From assembly GCA_028686345.1 (NCBI GenBank), contig JAQUCE010000005.1, positions 17,659 through 81,658 of the forward strand: 64,000 nucleotides of DNA, read 5' to 3'. The DNA is from Kiritimatiellia bacterium (GTDB lineage Bacteria; Verrucomicrobiota; Kiritimatiellia; RFP12; UBA1067). Positions 35,333-43,100 of this stretch are shown piece by piece (position 1 is the stretch's first letter; every line of letters starts with the position of its first letter). The position numbers and the translations under genes are program-made. The notes beneath the pieces are model-generated. The model was not told the origin of the DNA, ran no database searches, and was given only the letters and a program-made list of their open reading frames with translations.

Positions 35333-35725
35333 ATGATGTCTGATCCTATAGCTGACATGTTGTTGCGTATTCGTAATGCGCTGAGTGCTGGTCATCCCAG
35401 CGTTGAAATGCCGGGCTCCCGACTCAAAGGTGAGATTGCGCGTGTTTTGAAAGAGGAGGGCTACATCCTGAGTTTCAGCATGGAAAACGCTCTGCCCCGC
35501 ACGCTGACCGTTGAGCTGAAGTATAACGAGGACGCTGAGCCTGCCATTCGCGGGGTGCGCCGGGAGAGTCGTCCAGGACTGCGCAAGTTCTGCAATGTCC
35601 AGGAGATACCGTATGTGCTGGGCGGCCTGGGAGTTGCGGTTTTGAGTACCTCCCGCGGTGTGCTGAGCGGCAAGGATGCCCGCAAGCGTAAGCTGGGCGG
35701 AGAGTTGATTTGCACAATCTGGTAA
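35333..35725 (+). CDS. rpsH: 30S ribosomal protein S8
   Basis: 130 residues from the first ATG of ATGATG at 35333, after AAGGAGGATACTAAAA; 35336 is equally possible. SDPIADMLLRIRNALSAGH and the C-terminal STSRGVLSGKDARK are canonical. Translational regulator of the spc operon in E. coli; the target site was not identified here. Confidence 0.96.
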   Translation: MMSDPIADMLLRIRNALSAGHPSVEMPGSRLKGEIARVLKEEGYILSFSMENALPRTLTVELKYNEDAEPAIRGVRRESRPGLRKFCNVQEIPYVLGGLGVAVLSTSRGVLSGKDARKRKLGGELICTIW

Positions 35726-35738
35726 GAGGGCTTCAATA

Positions 35739-36278
35739 ATGTCAAGAATTGGTAAAAATCCGATCGCCATTCCCGCAGATGTTACAGTTGCTGTTGACGG
35801 CCAGACCGTCACTGTCAAAGGTAAACTCGGTGAATTGAGCCGCGATCTTGTTCGGGGAATCAGTGTGAAGGTCGAGGATAACACGGTTACAGTTGACCGC
35901 GCTGACGACTCCCGCACGCAGAAAAGCTGTCATGGACTGAGCCGCACTTTGATCTTTAACATGATTGAGGGTGTGACGAAAGGCTTCAAGAAAGAGCTTA
36001 CGATTGAGGGCACAGGCTTTAAGGCTGTGGATAACGGTAAAACACTGAGTCTCTTTCTCGGGTTTGCCTCTGCCAAAGATTACGCTATTCCCGAAGGAAT
36101 CAAGGTTACCGTGGAAGGTAATGGCGTAAAGCTGGCGGTGGAAGGGATAAGTAAAGAGTTGGTTGGGCAGGCTGCCGCAAGAATCCGCAGCTACTATCCG
36201 GCCGAGCCTTATAAGGGCAAGGGTGTTAAATATGCCGGCGAGGTCATTCGTCGCAAGCAGGGCAAAACAGTTGCATAA
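35739..36278 (+). CDS. rplF: 50S ribosomal protein L6
   Basis: 179 residues. MSRIGKNPIAIPADVTV and the C-terminal RIRSYYPAEPYKGKGVKYAG block are the family signatures. Near the sarcin-ricin loop and factor-binding site. Confidence 0.97.
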   Translation: MSRIGKNPIAIPADVTVAVDGQTVTVKGKLGELSRDLVRGISVKVEDNTVTVDRADDSRTQKSCHGLSRTLIFNMIEGVTKGFKKELTIEGTGFKAVDNGKTLSLFLGFASAKDYAIPEGIKVTVEGNGVKLAVEGISKELVGQAAARIRSYYPAEPYKGKGVKYAGEVIRRKQGKTVA

Positions 36279-36301
36279 TGCCTGAACGGAGCTGATAAAA
36301 A

Positions 36302-36685
36302 ATGAGTTTTAATCGCAAAGAACAACGCACACGCCGCCACCTGCGCATCAGACAGCGCATCAAGGGCACGGCCGAGCGTCCACGTATGGCAATCTGCGTC
36401 TCCAACAAGCACATGTATGTGCAGTTTATTGATGATATCGCCATGCACACTCTGGCATCCTCCTCCACTTTGAAAGAGGGCCAGCGCTGTAATATTGAGA
36501 GCGCCAAGAAGGTCGGCACCGATGCCGCCGAGGCAGCCAAGGCTAGCGGCATATCAGTCGTGGTCGTTGACCGCGGCGGCTTCGCCTTCCATGGCCGCGT
36601 GAAACAGATCGTTGACGCGGCGGTCGAAGCTGGCCTGAAGGTGACTGTCAAAGAGAAAAAAGATAATTCCAAGGAGGCTAAATGA
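36302..36685 (+). CDS. rplR: 50S ribosomal protein L18
   Basis: 127 residues. RIRQRIKGTAERPRMAICVS and the C-terminal VVVDRGGFAFHGRVKQIVDA are typical, with a short Lys-rich extra tail. Binds 5S rRNA. Overlaps rpsE by 4 bp. Confidence 0.96.
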   Translation: MSFNRKEQRTRRHLRIRQRIKGTAERPRMAICVSNKHMYVQFIDDIAMHTLASSSTLKEGQRCNIESAKKVGTDAAEAAKASGISVVVVDRGGFAFHGRVKQIVDAAVEAGLKVTVKEKKDNSKEAK

Positions 36686-37173
36686 GCGCTGATCCAAGAT
36701 TTTCGAGGGATGCGAGTGCAAGTGAGTTTGACGAGCGCGTAGTGTTCGTTAACCGTTGCGCAAAGGTTGTGAAGGGCGGACGCCGTTTCAGCTTCAGCGC
36801 CGTGGTAGTGGTCGGTGACCGCGAAGGGCGCGTCGGCTATGGTTTCGGCAAAGCCAATGAGGTCAGTGATGCCATCCGCAAGGGCGGCGAGGCTGCCAAG
36901 AAAGATATGGTCACAATCAAGCTGGAGGGCAAGTCTATACCACATGAGGTGATTGGCATCTGTGATGGCGGCCATGTTTTGCTTAAGCCGGCGCCTGATG
37001 GAACCGGGCTGATCGTCGGCGGCGGTATGCGCCCCGTACTGGAAGCGGCCGGTGTGCGTGACGCGGTTGGCAAATCACTGGGCAGTAAGAATCGCCTGAA
37101 TGTGGTGAAAGCCACTATGGCGGCCCTGCTGCAGTTGCGCTCAGCAGAAGAAATCGCCGCTACCCGGGCATAA
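36682..37173 (+). CDS. rpsE: 30S ribosomal protein S5
   Basis: 163 residues. The motif GGRRFSFSAVVVVGDREGRVGYG and the C-terminal fold (ETAGVRD-type EAAGVRDAVGKSLGS) are standard. In most bacteria rpmD (L30) follows; here a 126-bp gap with palindromes comes instead. Confidence 0.96.
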   Translation: MSADPRFSRDASASEFDERVVFVNRCAKVVKGGRRFSFSAVVVVGDREGRVGYGFGKANEVSDAIRKGGEAAKKDMVTIKLEGKSIPHEVIGICDGGHVLLKPAPDGTGLIVGGGMRPVLEAAGVRDAVGKSLGSKNRLNVVKATMAALLQLRSAEEIAATRA

Positions 37174-37299
37174 TTTTGCGACCACACTGTATTTTGCGAC
37201 CACAGAGTGGTCGCAAACATGAGAGTAAAAAGTATCACATTTTATCCACTTATTTGCGACCACCCGGTGGTCGCGAAATGAGTGAAAATGGAGTTCATT
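37174..37299. repeat. TTTGCGACCAC palindromes at the missing rpmD position
   Basis: A half-site TTTTGCGACCAC lies at about 37175-37186. A perfect hairpin with 11-bp arms TTTGCGACCAC/GTGGTCGCAAA (37193-37217, 3-base loop) follows, and a second hairpin ATTTGCGACCACC/GGTGGTCGCGAAAT at 37252-37278. No L30-like frame is present. The last 20 bases carry the rplO ribosome binding site (GGAG). Confidence 0.9.
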
Positions 37300-37740
37300 A
37301 TGGATTTATCATCACTTAAAAATACGCCGGGTGCGCGTAAAACCCGCAAGCGTGTGGGACGCGGTATGGCATCCGGACACGGTAAGACCTCGGGCCATGG
37401 TCATAAAGGTCAGTATGCCCGTAAGGGACATAAACACAAGCTGGGCTTTGAAGGCGGTCAGATGCCGCTGATTCGCCGTATTCCAAAACGCGGTTTCACC
37501 AACTTTACACGCCTTGTCTATTGCCCGGTGAACGTCAGTGCACTTGAACGTTTTGAAGATGGCACCGAGGTGACTGTCGAACTTCTGAAGCAGAACAATA
37601 TGTTCTCGAATAAGTTTGACGGAGTTAAGATTCTCGGCTGCGGTGACCTCACCAAAAAACTGATAATCAAAGTCAATGGTGTCAGTGCCACCGCGAAAAC
37701 CAAAATTGAAGCTGCCGGTGGTAGTGTCGAAATTGTGTAA
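37300..37740 (+). CDS. rplO: 50S ribosomal protein L15
   Basis: 146 residues from the ATG at 37300, with GGAG 8 bp upstream. In-frame starts at 37282 and 37288 would add an unlikely MKMEFI. RVGRGMASGHGKTSGHGHKG and FEGGQMPLIRRIPKRGF are canonical. secY follows after 11 bp. Confidence 0.96.
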   Translation: MDLSSLKNTPGARKTRKRVGRGMASGHGKTSGHGHKGQYARKGHKHKLGFEGGQMPLIRRIPKRGFTNFTRLVYCPVNVSALERFEDGTEVTVELLKQNNMFSNKFDGVKILGCGDLTKKLIIKVNGVSATAKTKIEAAGGSVEIV

Positions 37741-37751
37741 GGGACCTTACC

Positions 37752-39140
37752 ATGGCCATGCTTGCTACCTTTGCTAATACATTTAAGATTCCTGATCTCA
37801 GGAAACGCATTTTGTTCACTCTCGGCTTGGTCTTTGTCTGCCGCTTAATCTCTATGGTGCCAACACCTGGGGTTGATTGGCAGACCTTGCAGGCCGAGCT
37901 GGCCCGTATCCGTGAAACCGCCGGTGTTGGCGGTGGTCTTATGGATTGGCTGAATGTGTTCAGTGGTGGCGCTCTCAATCAGTGTGCCGTGGGTTTTCTA
38001 AGCATCTGGCCCTATATCAGTGCCTCAATTATTGTTCAATTGCTGACCGCTGTGATTCCACAGCTTGAACGGCTCTCCCGTGAGGGTGAGACCGGACGCA
38101 TGCAGATCAATCAGTATACCCGTTATCTGACAATCGGTATCTGTATGTTTCAGGCGTTCGCCCTCGCCACAGCGCTGCAGAACCCTGCCCATATGGGGCT
38201 GGGCAATGTTCAGATCGTCACCCGGCCAGGGCTGTCATTCAATATCACAACTGCTATCTGTATGACCTCCGCAACCCTGCTGGTGATGTGGCTGGCAGAT
38301 CAGATCACGCAGCGCGGCATTGGCAACGGGACATCGCTGATCATTATGATCAACATCACCTCACGTCTGCCCTCAGCGATTATGGAGGCCTGGGCTCGCT
38401 ACTTTGGACTCTCCGGCCTCGAGGCAACCAACAGCCCTGTGGAGCTGGTGCTCTTGCTGCTCTTCGGCTTTATGGTGATTATGGGAACTGTGATGCTCAC
38501 GCAGGGCGTGCGCAAGGTGCCGATTCACTCCACCCGCAAGGCGGCCGGCGGATCAGGCGCCTATGGGCGGATGCAGCAGACTTATATGCCGCTGCGTGTG
38601 AACTACACCGGCGTGATGCCGATCATCTTTGCCGGACCGTTGATTCAGTTCCCGGCCGCACTGATGTCCCGCATTCCAGTGGAGATCAAGGGGCTTGGCT
38701 GGCTGCGCTGGTTTGGAACTAAACTCAGCGATATGACCAGCCCGATCCATCTGACAGTCTACGCGTTGCTGATCATGTTCTTTGCCTTCTTCTGGGTTGC
38801 AACTCAGTTTAATGCAATGCGCATCTCCGACAGCCTCAAAAAAGAGGGTTCCTATGTTCCAGGCATTCGCCCGGGCATGGCAACCGCCGAGTACCTGGAT
38901 GCTTTGATGACCCGTGTAACCCTGATTGGCGGCACTGGCCTGCTGATTGTGGCACTGCTGCCGCAGCTATTGCGCGGCTTGATGCAGCTCCCCTGGGAGA
39001 TGGCCTCGTTCTTCGGCGGCACCTCGCTGCTGATCATCGTGGGTGTTGCCCTTGATACACTGCGCCAAATGGAGTCGTTCCTGCTGATGCGTAACTATGA
39101 CGGCTTCCTGAAACACGGCAGCCTGCGCGGCAGACGGTAA
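37752..39140 (+). CDS. secY: Protein translocase subunit SecY
   Basis: 462 residues with ten membrane helices. The pore subunit of the Sec translocon in the inner membrane. Signatures: RKRILFTLGLVFVCRLISMV (TM1), PYISASIIVQLLTAVIPQL (TM2), ITQRGIGNGTSLIIM, and the C-terminal YDGFLKHGSLRGRR. Its position at the end of spc is standard, but adk, which should follow, is 10.6 kb away. A clear terminator follows 24 bp after the stop. Confidence 0.98.
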   Translation: MAMLATFANTFKIPDLRKRILFTLGLVFVCRLISMVPTPGVDWQTLQAELARIRETAGVGGGLMDWLNVFSGGALNQCAVGFLSIWPYISASIIVQLLTAVIPQLERLSREGETGRMQINQYTRYLTIGICMFQAFALATALQNPAHMGLGNVQIVTRPGLSFNITTAICMTSATLLVMWLADQITQRGIGNGTSLIIMINITSRLPSAIMEAWARYFGLSGLEATNSPVELVLLLLFGFMVIMGTVMLTQGVRKVPIHSTRKAAGGSGAYGRMQQTYMPLRVNYTGVMPIIFAGPLIQFPAALMSRIPVEIKGLGWLRWFGTKLSDMTSPIHLTVYALLIMFFAFFWVATQFNAMRISDSLKKEGSYVPGIRPGMATAEYLDALMTRVTLIGGTGLLIVALLPQLLRGLMQLPWEMASFFGGTSLLIIVGVALDTLRQMESFLLMRNYDGFLKHGSLRGRR

Positions 39141-39164
39141 CGAGCCACCTCAGATCAAATTGAA

Positions 39165-39199
39165 AAAGCACCCTGGCAGCAGCCAAGGTGCTTTTTTTT
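39165..39199 (+). terminator. Rho-independent terminator of the ribosomal operon
   Basis: AAAGCACCCTGGC, loop AGCA, GCCAAGGTGCTTT followed by a T-run: 12 of 13 positions pair, one C/A mismatch. It lies 24 bp past the secY stop. Confidence 0.93.
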
Positions 39200-39423
39200 G
39201 TCTCCCATTTGCCGCATATTATGCGGTGAATGGTTGACTTAATCCCCGCACTTTGCTGCAAGTACGCCAAAATGACAGGTCGTTCCACCGAGAATCAAAG
39301 CCAACAGCTTAGTTTATTTTCCTGTACCTCTTTTATTAACCACGAAAAGCACGAAAAGCACGAAAGGGGGTGCGTAGCTGATTTTTAACCACAAAGAACC
39401 TAGCGCAGCATAGCCGCAACCAA

Positions 39424-39587
39424 TTTTTTTCCCGCGAATCTCCGCGAATATTGCGCTTTAAATTTTTTCTCTACTGCGTAGAGTCGTTAATGGATAAAAA
39501 TTTAAAGCGCAAAGTCCCATGTTAAAATTACAAGTCATGTTTTTAAAAGTGATCTTATCCATTCGCGGAGATTCGCGGGTAAAAAAA
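39424..39587. repeat. Nested inverted repeat, about 165 bp
   Basis: The outer arms (39427-39450 and 39561-39583), inner arms (39450-39467 and 39496-39513) and a third pair AATGGATAA/TTATCCATT fold into a long interrupted cruciform. The right arm is split by about 47 bp. Confidence 0.8.
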
Positions 39588-39751
39588 TCTGTTGCAGCGT
39601 GATAGTTTTAAGGTAAAAAATGGGGTAGCGTGTTTGTTTTTTTTAACTACGAATAAGTAGGTCAGTCGCTATGCGGCTGACTATGCCGGCGCCTGATGGC
39701 TCGCGTGCCACCCGCGGTCGCCCGCAAAGCGGACGACTTTCTTGCTTCGCG

Positions 39752-39867
39752 CCTTGGTTTCCAATCAGACATGTCCGATTGGAAATCGGACCTACGTTGC
39801 TTCCACTCAAAAGGCGCGCTTTTCACATGCCTGTAGCAAAATGCCGCTCGCAGAGCGGCTACTACAC
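39752..39867. repeat. Family B copy 5 and family F copy 2
   Basis: GGTTTCCAATCAGAC then TCCGATTGGAAATCGGACC (39752-39796), followed by GCAAAATGCCGCTCGCAGAG and CGGCTACTACAC (39836-39867). In the element at 4552-4786 the same two modules occur but in a different arrangement. Confidence 0.75.
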
Positions 39868-40199
39868 GTGCGACAACTCTTGCAAACATCTAAAAAACTC
39901 TGTGTCTCTGTTGCAAAATTTTAAGGTATTAAAAACAACCTAGTAAAGCGGCTTTCCATTGTCTGTCTGCGTGTCACTACGAACAGGCAGGCAAACCTAA
40001 AAGTGATAATGGAGTAGTGCAAGCATTTTGCTTGCAGAAAAAATTCTCATTCAAGCTGGAAGCTTGAGGTACTTCATTCAAGCTGGAAGCTTGAGATATC
40101 ATTTTAAATTTTTACTTGTTTTGAAGTCAATTTAGCGTTACCTTAAGTACGTCATCAAATTTGTAACCTTGTTGTTTTCTATTAAGCAGGAGAAGTGCT

Positions 40200-43100
40200 A
40201 TGAAAGTACATGTGACAAAGAGTGTGTTGGTGCTAAGTGCAGTGGTTGCCGCGGTTTTCGTAGCGGTTGGTGTGAGAGCTGGAGAGATCAATCCCGGCGA
40301 TTATGCAAATACAGCGTTAATCCGCTTTGATGGCTACACAGGGGCCTCCACCCTGACCAACTTTCCTGCCCTGATTCAACTGCAAGAGGGGGTCAACGGA
40401 TTTTCATTCAGCCAAATGAACTCCGAGGACTACTCTGACCTGCGCTTTACCAAGGATGACGGGGTTACCGAGCTTGCCTTTGAAGTGGAGGAGTGGAACT
40501 CAACCGCACCGATCGCCGCAAATCCAACAAATGTTGCGGGTTGTCAGGTTTGGTTCAAAGCGGATGCAGGCGTTCTGACAAATGCCTCAGGCAGGGTCAC
40601 GAGCTGGCTTGATCAATCCGGCAGGGGCCGCCATGCGACCAATAACACCGCCGACCAGCAGCCTGCTCTGCGGCAAAACGCTCTCAACAGCCTGCCTGCC
40701 ATCCGTTTTGACGGAATGGACGACCGACTCAATTTTAACGCAACTTTTCTTGCTAACACCGGATACACGATCTTTCTTGTTGAGGGGCGGCTGAGCAGTA
40801 AGGCGTCTAATTGGATTATTCGCGGAACAGACGCTGACGGAGAAGCCAGCAGGAATAAAAACCTGCATGTCGGTTATCGTGACAACATAACATTTGCGCA
40901 CGCCCAGTATTCGAACGATTATAACATGGACGTGCCAGGGTACTCATCGCAGCAGTTTGAGGTGTATACGCTGGATTGCGGTGATTCCAAGCATACCTGG
41001 CTGAACGGAACCCTGTTGGGAAGCGCAGCTGATTCAAGCAAGCTTTTATCGTATAATGGCGCCAGTGTCGGCGGCAACGGAGCTTATCAAGGTGAAATCG
41101 CGGAGTTGATAATCTACAACCGCATCTTGAGCAAGCGCGAGATGGCGGGCGTGCACCTCTACCTGAAGCATAAGTACGCGCTTGAGATCGTTGTGGATGA
41201 TGCGCAAACTATCTCCGCATTGGTTTGGGTGCAGGTGCCGGAGCTGACCCACAATTCCGCGATTCACGCCTACTGGGGTAATCCGGTAGCGACCGTTATC
41301 CCTGATTACACAACCAACGGTGCTGTGTGGGCGGCGGAGTTCGGCGGTGTCTGGCATATGAATGAGCGTGATGTGATTGACACAACTGTGAACCAGAACC
41401 ACGGCCTTTCCTCGAATAGCCCCGCAGTTGTCCCTGCCAATATCGGGGCTGGTGTCGCAGTTGAGGCCAGTGCCCGGCAGGATATCCGTGTGGATCAGGG
41501 CGACAGTATCAAGGCCACCGACAACTTCACCGCCTCTATCTGGTTCCGGAGTTCCTGGGAAGGCAAATGGTTCCGAAACCTGATGGGTAACTTTGGCGCG
41601 GGTGGTAATGGAGGTAGCGGAACCTTCTGGGGTCTAGGCTGGATGGAAAAAAATGATATTGGCTTCGCAGTCCGTGTGGACAATCAAAGCACCTACCTCA
41701 AAGGCGGAGCTTTTAACGACGGCCAATGGCATCACCTTGTTGGTCAGAAAGAGGGCGATCTTGTCCGCCTCTATATCGACGGGCAATTGATGGATTCCGG
41801 CACACGCCCTGGGACTCCTGTTAACGGCGAGCAGCTGAGGTTCGGCAGTCACCAGGAGGAGTACATCACAGCCACTGTGAATGAAGCTCGCTTTGAGAAT
41901 CTGGTGCGCAGCGCGGATTGGATTAAGGCTGTTTACGACAACCAGATTAACCCCGCCGCCTTCTCGTTTGTCGACAGCACTTATTATTACGACACCGGCG
42001 CGGATGCTGGTCTTCAGTCAGGGGATGCTATATGGAGTACAGCAGCGGCAGCCTGGAATACCGCTGCTGATGGCACTGATACGCTCAGGGTCTGGCAGAA
42101 TGATGCGCACGCACTCTTCGGAGCCAACGGAACATCTGTTGTCAGCGTTGATACAGTGCGAGCCAATAAAATTACCATCCATGGCAGTGGCTACAGTATC
42201 CAAGATGGTGCCATCACACTCGGTCGCGGCGGCATCAAGGCCTATGAGTCGGTCGGGATCAGCTCTGCGCTGTCACTCTCTGAACCGCAGGGTTGGAGCG
42301 CGGCAGATGGTAAAACCCTGACAATTTCCGGCGCAGTTGCGAACAACAGCTTTCCGCTCACCATTACCGGGACTGGAGATACCACGCTGGACGGAGTGAT
42401 CAGCGGCAGCGGTGCAGTGCTCAAAGAGGGCCCTGGCACATTGACGTTGAGCGGAGTCAACACCTACGCGGGTGCTACAATGGTCACGCACGGCCTCATG
42501 CGGCTCAGTCAGGGCGGCGGCGCCGGCGCGATTCGCGGCACCCTGACCGTTGAGTCCGCTGGACAGGTCGACCTGTTGGTCGCGAACGCCTTGGGCTACA
42601 CCGCTGGTCAGAGATTGAACACACTCAACATCAACGGCGCTCTGGTCAACAACGTAGCCAGCGGCGATAACGGCAGGGGGCTGACAATCAACTTAACCGG
42701 CGGTGAGCTGCGCTCGAATGGCGGTGTGGCGAGCGACATCACCGGGCAACTCTACTCATTGGGCGGCGGCTCAGCCGTGAATGTGTTGGCAAGCGCTGCC
42801 ACAGCGACGATTTCGGGACGCCTTGTTCTGCATGACGGCAACCCGAGCGGCCAGCTGCCCTTCAATGTGGCTGCTGGCAGTGCGGGTGTTGATTTGCGGG
42901 TGAGCGCATCAATCACTGAGGCCAATGGCTCGCATGGCATTGCGAAGCGTGGTAACGGAGTTATGGAGCTGGTTGCGGCCAACATCTATTCAGGGCCAAC
43001 ATTGATTGAAGATGGAACATTGCTGGTCAATAACACTGCTGGCTCCGCCACTGGCAGCGGTGCGGTGGAGATCAACGGCGGTGTGCTGGGTGGAACTGGA

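Larger units (their letters stand above)
39200..40199. other. Intergenic region rich in repeats, no gene seen
   Basis: 39340-39367 is a CACGAAAAG tandem. 39424-39587 is a nested inverted repeat: CCCGCGAATCTCCGCGAAT with ATTCGCGGAGATTCGCGGG, and TTGCGCTTTAAATTTTT with AAAAATTTAAAGCGCAA. 39752-39796 is a family B copy and 39836-39867 a family F copy. 40045-40095 holds TTCAAGCTGGAAGCTTGAGG twice. No translated frame shows a recognisable protein. Confidence 0.7.
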
